A stretch of 64,000 nt of DNA from the NCBI RefSeq assembly GCF_003258595.1, contig NZ_QHHQ01000003.1:795555-859554 (forward strand), given 5' to 3'. This DNA is from Acuticoccus sediminis (GTDB lineage Bacteria; Pseudomonadota; Alphaproteobacteria; Rhizobiales; Amorphaceae). The notes beneath the pieces were generated by a model. The model was not told the DNA's origin. It worked only from the letters and a program-made list of their open reading frames with translations, and searched no databases. This document shows, piece after piece, positions 1 through 8,267 of this stretch. Each line of letters starts with the position of its first letter. The first letter of the stretch is position 1. Made by a program: the position numbers and the translations under genes.

Positions 1-194
1 GCACTTCTGGCCAATCTGCATGCCGTACTTCGGCTTCGGCGGATTCGGGTACGAGATCTCACCGAACGCCTCCGTCATTGAAGGCCGATCGTTCTTCGCT
101 CTCGTCCACACTGCTGCGGCGGTCCCGCACAGCGGCTCCTAATCGGATCGACGTGGGGCCGGGACTGATCATCGCGACAGGGCAGACGTGGTAG
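1..194. other. no supported gene at left edge
   Basis: No gene is supported here. On the minus strand a reading frame beginning with ATG at 76-78 runs off the left edge (starts MTEAFGEISYPNPPKPKYGM). It could be the N-terminus of a gene that continues outside the window, but it has no clear ribosome binding site and I do not recognise it. Confidence 0.3.
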
Positions 195-580
195 ATGATA
201 GTAGCGGCGGCACAGCACCAACACCGCGAGCCGCACGTGGCGCTGAAGCCCATCGTCGAAGCCATGGGGGTGACGTGGCAAGGGCACCATGATCACGTCC
301 GGCGCGACCCGGTCCTCTCGGAAGCCATCAGTGTAACGCTGATGGCTTCGTCCGGTGGGCAGCACACGACCATTCTCCCGCTGAAGCTCCTGAACGCTTC
401 CTCTTCGGTATCAATGCCGACCGGGTGAAGCCCGAGCTGCGGGACCGCGTCATCGCCTACCGGCGCGACGGTGAAGACCGACACCGGCGCAGTAGCGTGA
501 GCACGGCGGGATGTTTCAAAGACCCGAGTTCAGTGAAGCGTTTCGTCACTCATCAATACAACTCGCCTCCGACAGTTTGA
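195..580 (+). pseudogene. P22-type antirepressor N-terminal domain, frameshifted remnant
   Basis: The first frame reads VALKPIVEAMGVTWQGHHDH then RRDPVLSE and TTILPLKLLN, which is the characteristic order of the P22_AR_N antirepressor domain (PICEALG, RDPVLSE, TLPLDLLNGWLFGI in family members). The match stops abruptly at LLN and resumes one frame over as FLFGINADRVKPELRDRVIAY, so one base has been lost near 395-397 (AACGCTTC where AACGGCTTC would restore the frame). The resumed frame ends at TGA 578-580 without an antirepressor C-terminal domain. In phages such proteins counteract repressors; this copy cannot make the normal domain. It is probably debris of another prophage, or of a rearranged part of this one. 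Confidence 0.7.
321..349. repeat. perfect 11-bp inverted repeat inside the antirepressor remnant
   Basis: GAAGCCATCAG (321-331) and CTGATGGCTTC (339-349) are exact reverse complements around a 7-nt loop. The sequence lies in the codons for SEAISVTLMAS, so it may be a coincidence of coding sequence. No U-tract follows, so it is not a terminator. Confidence 0.6.
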
Positions 581-1593
581 GGCAAAATCGGCCCGCAGCC
601 AGCGAAGCCCATCATGCTTGGATGCAAATGGAAGGCGTCTCACCGAGCGATCTGAAAGTAATTCAACCCCAAAATACGGTATCATACTGCGCAAAGTATC
701 GTCGCCGCCGATTGACTTCATGAGCCAGCGCGCGCCATTCCGAGCGACTGCCTTACCAAGAGGTGGGCTCATTGGAGAACTCGTTGGAAGGTGTTGATGC
801 CCGAGCGTGCCACACAGGACGTTGGCTTGAAACCGCAGCAGAACTTATAGTTGCCACGGATTTCAGCAGCAGGTTATTTAAGGGGTCCGCTGCTTACCGA
901 GCCCGATCTGGCGCGCGTTGTAGGAGCGGCGGTGGGCCGGGGACTAACGCGGCACGTAGAGCCTATGCTCGCCCCTGTGTCAGCGCGTCCGCGCAAGTGC
1001 AGTAAGGACATTTCAGTTTGGGGTTGCACGGGCGGACCCATTCTGGATCGCTGGAGCTGCGCGCAGCACCCCTTAGCCCAGCCCCAGCGCTCACCACCGC
1101 TCATGTGTCCGGAAGGCCAAGCGCGACGACGAGATCGTGGGACTGGGGAAGTGTCAACACAACCAGCTGATGCGCGGAACCACCAACCCACTGGGAAGAA
1201 ACGTATCGATCCGCGGCACTGCTTTCGTTGCGGGTTCTACACGCTAATATGGGGGCGTGATAGGCGCTTTGAGCGCAGAAAATCCTACATTGAGACGCAA
1301 TCGGACACGCGCGGGCAGAATAGGATTGGCGCCGCCACCAAAAATGAAAACCCCTCAGCCAGCCCGGCTTTTTCTTTATCTGCGCCAAGAAATTTAAATA
1401 ATTTTCGCAAAAAATTCCGCTCAAAAAGGATTCTCTGATAAATTATCTTGAATTTTTGGGGCATCGAGACTAGCTTAATCAAGCTGAGTTAGGACTATCA
1501 ACTACTGTCTCCTTTGTGGCCGCAGTCCGCGATTTGCTCTGACAGCGCCAAAACTGCCGCACTCTGCGGGCAGCGCATCTCAAGGAGACACAA
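581..1593. other. about 1 kb with no recognisable gene
   Basis: Reading frames here are short, lack ribosome binding sites and show no recognisable motifs. The last 250 bases become AT-richer. They include a short GC stem followed by TTTTT near 1357-1376, which could be a weak terminator, and then the leader of the cold-shock gene. Confidence 0.5.
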
Positions 1594-1803
1594 ATGGCTA
1601 CAGGCACAGTGAAATGGTTTAACTCGTCTAAGGGTTTCGGGTTCATCCAACCGGAGACCGGGACGCGAGACGTGTTCCTGCATATTTCTGCCGTCGAGCG
1701 CGCTGGCTTTCATCAGATCGATGAAGGCCAAAAGTTGACGTTCGACATCGAGAAAGGTCGCGACGGTCGCGAGTCGGCCACGAATTTGGGACTTGCGGAC
1801 TAA
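1594..1803 (+). CDS. cold-shock domain protein (CspA family)
   Basis: This 69-residue protein is a complete single cold-shock domain. The RNP1 motif KGFGFI lies at residues 13-18 within [15 protein letters not shown], and the RNP2 motif VFLHIS follows at about 27-32. The family forms a five-stranded OB-fold barrel that binds single-stranded RNA or DNA and acts as an RNA chaperone. The length is normal for the family. The start has a strong AAGGAG ribosome site seven bases upstream, and the leader of more than 100 bases is typical of cold-shock genes, whose mRNA leader often controls translation. It stands alone on its strand and is followed by a large stem-loop. It may be a host gene flanking the prophage or cargo; the sequence does not decide this. 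Confidence 0.93.
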   Translation: MATGTVKWFNSSKGFGFIQPETGTRDVFLHISAVERAGFHQIDEGQKLTFDIEKGRDGRESATNLGLAD

Positions 1804-1815
1804 CCGATCGCGTCC

Positions 1816-1877
1816 TGATGAGCGGCGGCTCCTAAGGCGTCGTCCTGCCGACCCCGTCCAGGAGTCGTCGCTCATCG
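1816..1877 (+). promoter_or_regulatory. long stem-loop just 3' of the cold-shock gene
   Basis: Positions 1817-1833 pair with 1860-1876 over 17 consecutive base pairs, two of them G-U if read as plus-strand RNA; 1816/1877 can add one more wobble. The loop is 26 nt. The stem begins 13 bases after the stop codon. No U-run follows, so a simple intrinsic terminator is unlikely. A 3' stabilising or processing structure for the mRNA fits better, but this is inference. Confidence 0.6.
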
Positions 1878-2548
1878 AAGCTACTTTACTATCAATCACA
1901 GGTCCATTTTCAGAAATCCGGCGCCATTAGGTCGAATGTCCCCGCTCATCGGCACCGCCTGTGAAGGTGCCTTCCTCGTGGCAACTCGAACGAAATGGTG
2001 GGTAGGTTGCCTCGATCCGGGTTGCGTCGAAATCCACACCGAGTTGGCTTTCGTCCGCGGTCTCCATATGGGGGATCAACTGGGCCAGCAGCGAATTTCC
2101 CAGTGGTCGAGTTCGGATCGCGACCGGCCGCCGCGCATAGGTCGATAGCCTATTAGCCCGCGTCTGAATGTTGCACTAGAATCAGGAAAGTGGCGTCCAT
2201 GACCCCCCCGCCGGCAAGCGGTTTGGCCGATTTGATCGTAAGCAACACACCGCTAGGAACGATTAGCTTCGCTTTGCGCAGAAGGCGCGATCGTAGAGGC
2301 GTCCTGACAATCAATGGCAACGCAATGGTCAGTGAATCTCAAAAGATAGCCTTGCTATCTCAAATCAATTTTGACCTCAAATTCAACAACTGTGCGATAT
2401 TACATTGCACGATGCTATTAATCCATGGAGACGAACTCCATTTCATCGGAAATATACAAAAATATTGAAATATATTTCAATAATAAACCCAATAGCGTAT
2501 GGATTAAGAGATGTCCTCTTGTGTAAGTGATCAATAGGGATGGTGTAT
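1878..2548. other. intergenic stretch with hairpin and palindrome, no supported gene
   Basis: No convincing gene lies here. The composition shifts to AT-rich after about 2330, unlike the surroundings, which suggests acquired DNA or a control region. A perfect 7-bp hairpin (AGATAGC 2344-2350, GCTATCT 2354-2360, CTT loop) and a 20-bp palindrome are present. Confidence 0.5.
2463..2482. repeat. perfect 20-bp AT-rich palindrome
   Basis: TATTGAAATATATTTCAATA is exactly self-complementary. It sits 66 bases before the start of the small lysine-rich gene, a position suitable for an operator bound by a dimeric regulator. There is no loop, so a transcript hairpin is less likely. Confidence 0.6.
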
Positions 2549-2707
2549 ATGGCTAAGAACGAAAAGCGAAGCCAGAGAGAACCCAAAAAAATCGGGGACA
2601 GCGACGCCAAGAAAGCAAAAAAGCGCGCTGGCCCCAAATATTTGCAGGAGTCGATCACGTTAGCACCCGGGGCGCTCAAGGGTATTCGCATCGGAAAAAA
2701 AGGTTAA
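2549..2707 (+). CDS. small lysine-rich basic protein, unknown
   Basis: A 52-residue reading frame beginning MAKNEKRSQREPKKIGDSDA. An AGGGA ribosome-site-like sequence (2536-2540) is placed eight bases before ATG 2549; an ATG at 2540 is an alternative but would overlap that site. The protein is very rich in Lys and Arg and has no hydrophobic segment, so it is probably cytoplasmic and might bind nucleic acid. No family is recognised. It lies downstream of the 20-bp palindrome, with no partner gene on the same strand nearby. Confidence 0.45.
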   Translation: MAKNEKRSQREPKKIGDSDAKKAKKRAGPKYLQESITLAPGALKGIRIGKKG

Positions 2708-2879
2708 GAGCGGAGCGTCTGGACACAAAAGCCTCCAAGTCATCGACGCGACGGTGTCCCGGCTGGATGCGACCCCTGCAACCACTAGGCGGCGCTGACA
2801 TCGGCGAAGGAGGAGATCGTTGCCCGTTCGATGATGCCGGGCGTGAACGTGTCGGCATTAACCCGGGCGTACGAGAACC

Positions 2880-3203
2880 CTACCCCGTCCTCGGCGCCAA
2901 CAAAATGATCCCGGCGCCGACCAGGCAGAGGGCAGCGCCGCCGAGGTCGAAGCGGTCCGGCGGCCGGTTCTCAATGAGCCACAGCCATAGCAGCGACGAC
3001 GCGATGTAGACCCCGCCATAGGCGGCGTATGCCCGGCCGGCGAAGTCGGCCTCGACGCGCGTGAGCAGCCAGGCGAAGCCGATCAACGACAGGACGCCTG
3101 GCACCAGCCAGAGCGGCGATCGATCGAGACGCAACCACGCCCAGAAGGCGAAACATCCTGCAATTTCGGCGAGGGCGGCGAGGGCATACCAGACGACGGA
3201 CAT
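2880..3203 (-). CDS. YnfA / UPF0060 family small membrane protein
   Basis: About 107 residues with four hydrophobic helices, opening with [20 protein letters not shown], which matches the conserved AEIxGCxxFWxWLR start of the UPF0060/YnfA family. Further family-like segments are [20 protein letters not shown] and the closing [16 protein letters not shown]. Family members are inner-membrane proteins structurally like small multidrug-resistance transporters; some are reported to export drugs, but the role here is unknown. The chosen ATG at 3203 matches the usual family N-terminus; an ATG nine bases earlier (3212) is possible. It is convergent with the small gene ending at 2707. It is more likely a host or passenger gene than a phage gene. 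Confidence 0.85.
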   Translation of the reverse strand: MSVVWYALAALAEIAGCFAFWAWLRLDRSPLWLVPGVLSLIGFAWLLTRVEADFAGRAYAAYGGVYIASSLLWLWLIENRPPDRFDLGGAALCLVGAGIILLAPRTG

Positions 3204-3485
3204 GGGACGCATCCTAGGTCACGACGCGACGAATGCCTCAAGTAGATCCATTTACGCCTTCGAACCTATGTTGGCCATCCAGGCCAATCGTTGCACGGGT
3301 CGTTCCGACCACCAAGTCCTGTTCGCGATAGCCTGCCGTCTCGGCAGCTCGCTTGGCTTCCCATGGGCTGAGCCTCGCCGCGTGCTGCCGTTGGCGAGCT
3401 GCAGTATATATCTCTTGCGGACGCCGCCAGATCCCCTACCGTTGCGCAAACTACAGAGGACAAGCGACGGGAAAGGAAGCCGTTC

Positions 3486-4643
3486 GTGCGAATAATCTCC
3501 GTCTCAGAGAAACCCTACCTGCTCTTGAGCTACCTGCAAGAGATCTCCCCCCTCATCGCGACTGACCGCGGCCGGATCTTCTATCTCGACGAGCCAAGTC
3601 AATCGGAGACAGAGCGCACATCGGACCTTGAAGAGAAGCTGAAACGGATTGTTGCGCAGAAGCCATCCGTGTCTGACTTCATCGTTCTCGACCGGTCCAC
3701 CGAGGTCGGATGGATCTCGACAAAGCGGGCCGCCACTATCGCCGAATTCTGCAGCGCGCACGACATCCCCATCTCGCAGTTCGTATACGTCTCACAGGAC
3801 CGCAACGCTCCCGCCAGACTAGCCGAGTCATTCGCTAAGGTAGGTAGCGCACCGCCGCGATGGATCTAGTTCCACCACTATCTGGCGGACCTAGAAGCGG
3901 CCCACTCCGCCAGTATTGTCGGAACCCACGACTTCCAAGGTCTTTACGGCGCGGACCCGCGCTTCCTCTTTCTCAACAATAAGGTGAGGCCACATCGCCT
4001 CGCTGCCGCGTCCTACGTGCTTTCGAAGCCCGCTCTCGCCGATCGGGCGATCATGTCCTTCAATGTCGACCGGGCGAAGCTGTTCGACATTGAGAGTGCA
4101 TCCGAGGAGGTGCGAAGGCTGCTCCCAAGCTTCGCGGCCGCGGTCGAGGCGGAAAGGGCAAAGCTCGAGCAAATTGAGCCGATCATCGAGTCCGGCGGCT
4201 TGCTGCGCTTTCTGCCAGCGAAAGCACTATCACGGTCCCTGTTATGCCTGGTTGCCGAATCGGACTATTTCGGGACGATAAGGTTCACAGAGAAGTCCAT
4301 CAAACCGATCATATTCCACCGCCCATTCCTCGTAGTCGGTAGCGCCGGCACGCTCGCCGAGATCCAAGATATGGGCTTCATCACGTTCGCCGAGCTGATC
4401 AACGAAGCGTACGACAATGAGCCCCAACCGGACCGACGCCTCATGATGGTGATGAAGGAGCTCCACAACATCCTCGAATGGACATCGGCGCCGAAAGGGC
4501 GTCGCTACTTCCTCGACGCTGTCCGTCCTCGCCTCGTGGCCAACCAGCTCCACTTCCAGAATTCGATTAAGCGAACGATGTTGGAGCGGCTGCGCGGCGA
4601 CTTGAGGTCGGTGATCTCCGCAACCGCTCATAATGGCGCGTAA
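3486..4643 (+). pseudogene. 385-codon ORF split by one in-frame amber codon, possibly glycosyltransferase-like
   Basis: A GTG start with AAAGGAAG upstream opens a frame that stops at TAG 3867-3869 and then continues in the same frame, with no other stop, to 4643. Residues read straight through the stop as one protein (PPRWI, stop, FHHYLADLEAAHSASIVG). Near the C-terminus, residues such as FTEKSIKPIIFHRPFLVVG and GTLAEIQDMGFITFAELINE resemble a segment seen in many phage-associated uncharacterised proteins whose TEK and PFxxxG elements recall glycosyltransferases; this is a weak family call. If TAG is read as stop, only 127 residues are made. A recent inactivating mutation is most likely; amber suppression or a sequence error are alternatives. 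Confidence 0.6.
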
Positions 4644-4745
4644 GCCGCGGACCTGAGAAACGACATGCATGGCACGATTCAGTCGGCAGTCCACGTCTCA
4701 GTTAACGGGCTCCCACCGGTTGAACTACGATCGGGCACGGTCTGA
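4644..4745. other. short gap without gene
   Basis: Nothing is recognised between the amber-interrupted gene and the zinc-ribbon fragment. Confidence 0.4.
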
Positions 4746-4928
4746 ATCACATGGAACGGCAACCGGTCGCACTCGCTTCTGCGCTCGAGGCTACCGCTGG
4801 ACGTGCCCGCGATCGCCGAGCGCATCGGCCGGGACTACAATCCCAGCAAGTTCGGCGGGCGCGTCCCCCTGCGGTGCGTCACCTGTGGGAACAGGGATAT
4901 AGGCCTTTCCCCTGAGCCAAAATTTTAA
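4746..4928 (+). pseudogene. C-terminal fragment of a small zinc-ribbon-like protein
   Basis: An open frame without any start codon reads LLRSRLPLDVPAIAERIGRD, then YNPSKFGGRVPLRCVTCGNR, and ends SPEPKF at TAA 4926-4928. The CVTC pair and the orderly sequence suggest the tail of a real protein whose 5' part is lost. The frame is preceded directly by TGA at 4743-4745. I do not recognise the family. It marks an old recombination joint just left of the first intact prophage genes. Confidence 0.35.
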
Positions 4929-5021
4929 CCAGTCACTTCACATTGGGCCTTGAATTATGGGCTTCAGCCCATAAATTATGAGCATCGACAGGGCATGGCG
5001 CCCACATTGGAGGTCGATGCA

Positions 5022-5327
5022 ATGGAAACCAAGATCATCATCCCGAACCTCGACAACGACGGCTCCAGCAACGCCGACGTTCTCGACCGCGCGATCGGCA
5101 ACGTGTGCACCCTCTTCGGCGGTGCCACGGTCTATGCGGCCAAGGGCTATTGGCTCAACGACGAAGGCCGCCTCTACGAGGATGAGGTTTCCGTCATCGT
5201 CTCCGCGTCCACCGATGGCGACGCCGCTGTCGACGCTCTCCGCTCCCTCGCCCGCGACGTCCTCGCGGTCACCGATCAGGAAGCGGTCTTTATCTCCGTC
5301 GGCGGCAAGGCCGAAATCATCGAATGA
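5022..5327 (+). CDS. hypothetical protein, phage-associated
   Basis: 101 residues starting METKIIIPNLDNDGSSNADV. The ATG at 5022 has GGAGG nine bases upstream; an in-frame ATG 72 bases earlier lacks this and starts in a run of repeated GGCTTCAGCCC-like sequence. The protein has an N-terminal strand and NDG turn, then GNVCTLFGGATVYAAKGYWL, then a DGRLYEDEVSVIV-like segment. This resembles small proteins of unknown role in rhizobial-type genomes that have an LFGG motif and a DxxGxxYxD segment. It is followed 43 bases later by an HTH-type gene on the same strand, so the two may form a small operon. Confidence 0.7.
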   Translation: METKIIIPNLDNDGSSNADVLDRAIGNVCTLFGGATVYAAKGYWLNDEGRLYEDEVSVIVSASTDGDAAVDALRSLARDVLAVTDQEAVFISVGGKAEIIE

Positions 5328-5370
5328 GACGGAGGGGCTTCGGCCCCTCCCACTTCCAATGGAGGATCAG

Positions 5371-5817
5371 ATGCCTGTTGCAATCGTGTTTCACGACGAC
5401 GGAACCGTGCCGGCGCTTTTCAGCGAGAAGAGCGACAAGCTGCTCGCCGCGCGAATCGGTGCCTTGCCTGGTGCGCCGCCGAACGCCGACATTGCCTCGC
5501 TCAGGGCGTGGCTCGCGTCGCTGCCTGACCCGTCGGGCTGGTTCGGGTCGGTGGAGGAAGCCAAGGCCTATGTGGCGCGGGTCCGCGCCGAGCATGTGAT
5601 GGGCAAGGACGAGCTCCGATCTATCCGTGAAGCCACCGGCTTGAGCCGGGCAGCGTTCGGCGAGGCCCTGGGTTTCGGCGGCAACGACAACACTCGGCAC
5701 AAGCAGGTGTTCGAGATGGAGTCCGGCGCGAAGCCGATCATGCCGGAGCGCGCCCGCCGGGCTCGGGCGCTATTCGCGGAGAATGAGCTGAAGCAGCATC
5801 CTAACGTTGCCGGCTGA
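5371..5817 (+). CDS. HTH-domain DNA-binding protein, putative regulator
   Basis: 148 residues beginning MPVAIVFHDDGTVPALFSEK. The ATG at 5371 is preceded by GGAGG at a five-base spacing. The second half, DELRSIREATGLSRAAFGEA followed by LGFGGNDNTRHKQVFEMESG, has the helix-turn-helix layout of XRE-like regulators (LR..TGLSRAAFGEALGF then a recognition segment). The first half has no recognised domain. It is the last plus-strand gene before the late-operon terminator and converges on the phage lysis genes. Its target is unknown. Confidence 0.65.
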   Translation: MPVAIVFHDDGTVPALFSEKSDKLLAARIGALPGAPPNADIASLRAWLASLPDPSGWFGSVEEAKAYVARVRAEHVMGKDELRSIREATGLSRAAFGEALGFGGNDNTRHKQVFEMESGAKPIMPERARRARALFAENELKQHPNVAG

Positions 5818-5857
5818 CAGGGTATGGCTGCGCTACGGGTGAAGGCCGCGGAAACGC

Positions 5858-5896
5858 AAAAAGGGCCGCCCCCTGCCGAAGCAAGGAGCGACCCTT
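5858..5896 (-). terminator. intrinsic terminator at the end of the late operon
   Basis: Read on the minus strand, AAGGGTCGCTCC pairs with GGGGGCGGCCCTT (with G-U pairs and a bulge) around a TTGCTTCGGCA loop and runs into TTTTT. It lies 43 bases after the last minus-strand phage gene, where a late-operon terminator is expected. In the plus direction there is no T-run, so it acts mainly on the minus-strand transcript. Confidence 0.75.
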
Positions 5897-5938
5897 CGCG
5901 GAGGCGTAAACCTCCGAAAAGACACAATTTGAAGATGG

Positions 5939-6262
5939 CTACTGGCGCCGGCCAGCCCTGATGGTTTCCTGCGTGAGGTCCTGGATCTCGCGCTCGAGGC
6001 TCTCCATCGCGTGCGTCGTCTCGCGCCGGCTCTGGTGAATGGCCCTGGTGTTGTCTTCGAGCGCCTCGGTATGGGCGACGAACGCTGCCTCGAGCTGTTC
6101 CGCCTTGGAGTTGTCGATGACGGCGCCGGCGAGCTGCATGGGCTCGCCTTGGCCGTCCGCGGTTCTCGTACCGAGCTTCCGGCTGACCCACGCCAGGGCG
6201 AGAGCCCCGACGATCATGATCCCGTTGAAGACCTCGGTGAGGTTGATGTCCGGCCACTTCAT
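5939..6262 (-). CDS. small membrane-anchored coiled-coil protein in lysis region
   Basis: 107 residues: a hydrophobic segment at about 12-26 (FNGIMIVGALALAWV), then a polar tail from residue 45 rich in Glu, Arg and Gln that should form a coiled coil (AEQLEAAFVAHTEALEDNTR onward). A single N-terminal membrane anchor followed by a coiled coil is the architecture of inner-membrane spanins (Rz-like), and the position next to holin-like and amidase genes fits that role. No lipoprotein partner gene was found, and no sequence match to a known spanin is claimed. It starts six bases after the preceding membrane-protein gene ends. Confidence 0.65.
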   Translation of the reverse strand: MKWPDINLTEVFNGIMIVGALALAWVSRKLGTRTADGQGEPMQLAGAVIDNSKAEQLEAAFVAHTEALEDNTRAIHQSRRETTHAMESLEREIQDLTQETIRAGRRQ

Positions 6263-6268
6263 CCGGGC

Positions 6269-6721
6269 CTACCGCGCGGACTTGCCGATGTCGGAGAACG
6301 ACCTGTGCACGTTGACCAACTCCAGGAGCAAGAGGGTCGAATGGACAGCCACTGCGGTCCATGCGCCCTCGCCGGCACCTGCCGCGATCGCGAACCCCAG
6401 CGTGACCTGCGACCAGAAAGCGACCCCGACGAACGATGCGAAGGCCCGAAGGTGCGGCGACTTCGTGAAGCCTCGGAACGTGCCATTGACCATGAGCGCG
6501 GTGAAGCGGATGAAGGCGCACAGGATTGCAATGCTGGACCAGACGCGCTCATCGGCCCACCGAGCCAGCTCGGCAAAGGACGGAGAGCTATCGAAGATGT
6601 CCGGCTGAGCCATCAGGGCCACGCCCATCCAGAAGGTCGGGTGGACCATCACCCACTCGGACACGCGAATCGGGAAGTGATCTGCGACGCCTCTGGAGAT
6701 CCGCCGGACGATCAGCATCAA
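6269..6721 (-). CDS. polytopic membrane protein in lysis region
   Basis: 150 residues with hydrophobic segments around 24-36, 60-80 (VWSSIAILCAFIRFTALMVN), 91-112 (FASFVGVAFWSQVTLGFAIA) and 118-136. It probably has three or four membrane helices. Genes of this kind lie beside endolysins in alphaproteobacterial prophages, and a holin or antiholin role is possible, but the family is not recognised. It sits between a holin-like gene and the anchored coiled-coil gene, all on the same strand. Confidence 0.7.
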   Translation of the reverse strand: MMLIVRRISRGVADHFPIRVSEWVMVHPTFWMGVALMAQPDIFDSSPSFAELARWADERVWSSIAILCAFIRFTALMVNGTFRGFTKSPHLRAFASFVGVAFWSQVTLGFAIAAGAGEGAWTAVAVHSTLLLLELVNVHRSFSDIGKSAR

Positions 6722-6803
6722 ACCGGCACCCGATCATCCGGAAGGAGGACGCCGTTGAAACGGCGCCCCATCCCCATGCGGTACATCTTGGCTCGGAAGT
6801 GCA

Positions 6804-7310
6804 TCAGGTGAGGCCCCCTTCGCCGGGGCTGTACGGGGGGGCGGCCGGCGCCGGTGTCGCCTTCGCGATCGCCTCGGCTCCACCGGTCCAGTCCTCCACC
6901 ATCTCGTGCGCCAGGCGCCGGACGTTATCGGCGGTCATCCCGAGCACCTTGAGCCCGTCGGGAAGCTGCTCGGCCGCGTAGTCCACGAGCCGATTGACGA
7001 CCTCGCTCTTGGTCGTGAAGTCGATGGTGCCAGGTAGGCGACTTCCGAGCTCAGCCCGAAGCTTGCGCTCCAGAGCGATCTCCAGTCGCGCTGCGGCCGC
7101 GTTGAGCGCCTCCTGGTCCACCTTCACGCCGTACTTCTCGGCGGTCTTGCCGGCCTTGGCGATGAGCCAGAGCATCCCGGCTCCGACGGCGGAGGCGACG
7201 ATGGTCGCGAGCGTCTCGGTGAACACGTTGACGACCGGGGCGAAGTCGGCCGCCGCGGCCGGCGTGCATGCGAGCGCGAGCGCGCCCGCCATGATGAGCG
7301 TTCGTTGCAT
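6804..7310 (-). CDS. holin-like protein with signal-type N-terminus
   Basis: 168 residues starting MQRTLIMAGALALACTPAAA, which reads as a signal peptide with AxA-like cleavage sites, followed by a second hydrophobic helix (TIVASAVGAGMLWLIAKAG) and a soluble helical region KTAEKYGVKVDQEALNAAAA. The layout, with one membrane helix and a charged helical tail carrying an EVVNRLVDYAAEQLP segment, is similar to phage holins of the LL-H superfamily; this is a tentative match. The ATG at 7310 is preferred to a GTG four codons earlier because AGGTGAG is well spaced before it. The gene lies just downstream of the amidase. Confidence 0.6.
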   Translation of the reverse strand: MQRTLIMAGALALACTPAAAADFAPVVNVFTETLATIVASAVGAGMLWLIAKAGKTAEKYGVKVDQEALNAAAARLEIALERKLRAELGSRLPGTIDFTTKSEVVNRLVDYAAEQLPDGLKVLGMTADNVRRLAHEMVEDWTGGAEAIAKATPAPAAPPYSPGEGGLT

Positions 7311-7381
7311 CAGGGTTCTCACCTGTGATCGTGGGATAGGCGGGCTGTCGGGTCGGCGCGCGGCGCCCGCGGACGCGGCCG

Positions 7382-7401
7382 GATCAGATCAGATCAGATC
7401 A
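7382..7401. repeat. four tandem GATCA units at the endolysin stop codon
   Basis: GATCA is repeated four times without interruption, and the stop codon of the amidase gene (TGA, read from 7396-7394) lies inside the array. Gain or loss of one 5-bp unit would move the stop and change the last residues. Confidence 0.85.
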
Positions 7402-8215
7402 GGTTGACGTAGGCGGAGTGGACCCAGCCCAGCTCGGGATGGCTGGCCGCCTTCACCAGGTGCCAGCGCGCCTCCGGGAAGCCATTGGCGTAGACGCCGG
7501 ACCGGATGACCTCGATGGTGTCGCCGTGGTTGAGGACGGCGATGACGTTGTCGTTGTTGGACGGCCACCGGCGCAGGTTGAGGCCGTCCACGGAGACGGT
7601 GCCGTCGGCGTCGGGATCCGCGTCTATCGGATCTGGGTCCGCATTGCCCTTGGCAATCGACCGGAACTTCTCGAGCGGAAAGAGCGGCGTGGTGTCGTAC
7701 TTCCGCCCGGGCGAGATCTCGAAGTGAGCGGCGAGCTCAGTGATGCCGTAGTGGCGGCAGATGGCGGTGACGATCTCCGCGCCGGTCTCGATCTGCGCCT
7801 CGGTGTACGGCAGCGCCATCACGTGGCCGTGGTACTCGGAATAGCAGTCCTCGGCCTCGTCGTAGCGGCGCCCTGTCCAGGCGGCGCCATGCTTGTCGAG
7901 GATGCCGGGGTTGTCGAACTCGATCCCGATCGAAAAGCCGTTGCAGTACTGGCGGCCCTTCCAGGACGACGAGCCGGCATGCCAGAGCTTCTGATTGAAC
8001 GCGCCCATCTGGACGATGTCGCCGGCACGGCCGATGAGGAGATGCGCCGCCGCCTTGGCCGCCGGGTTCGTCATCCAGCTTTCCGAGCTGGAGAACGACG
8101 AGCCGGCGGTGTCGTGGACAATGATCAGCTCCGGGGTGATCGTGCCGGACGACCTGTTCGGGGTCGCGTTCCACCGGACACCGTCGAGGCGGTGGTTCTT
8201 GATGGCGAATGTCAT
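7394..8215 (-). CDS. N-acetylmuramoyl-L-alanine amidase endolysin with SH3 domain
   Basis: 273 residues. Residues 25-180 form an Amidase_2/PGRP domain: the metal-ligand His of LIIVHDTAGSS (about 34), the FSIGIEFDNPG strand, and the HFEISPGRKYDTTPLFPL segment supplying the second His and the conserved GRK. The C-terminal 70 residues (VDGLNLRRWPSNNDNVIAVL then NHGDTIEVI) are an SH3b-type wall-binding domain. The enzyme cuts the amide bond between MurNAc and L-Ala to lyse the host. There is no signal peptide, so export depends on a holin. The ATG at 8215 is chosen for its GAGAGGA upstream and the conserved N-terminus; longer in-frame extensions are unlikely. Confidence 0.93.
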   Translation of the reverse strand: MTFAIKNHRLDGVRWNATPNRSSGTITPELIIVHDTAGSSFSSSESWMTNPAAKAAAHLLIGRAGDIVQMGAFNQKLWHAGSSSWKGRQYCNGFSIGIEFDNPGILDKHGAAWTGRRYDEAEDCYSEYHGHVMALPYTEAQIETGAEIVTAICRHYGITELAAHFEISPGRKYDTTPLFPLEKFRSIAKGNADPDPIDADPDADGTVSVDGLNLRRWPSNNDNVIAVLNHGDTIEVIRSGVYANGFPEARWHLVKAASHPELGWVHSAYVNLI

Positions 8216-8267
8216 GAGGGTCCTCTCCCTGCGGCTGCTTCGTGCAGCCCTGAGGGGCGCTGAAACG

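Noticed and set aside
851..1438. 195-codon plus-strand reading frame in the left flank
   Set aside because: No ribosome site, no motif, and the amino-acid composition drifts along the frame.
2190..2468. 92-codon plus-strand ORF in AT-rich island
   Set aside because: No good ribosome site and composition changes within the frame.
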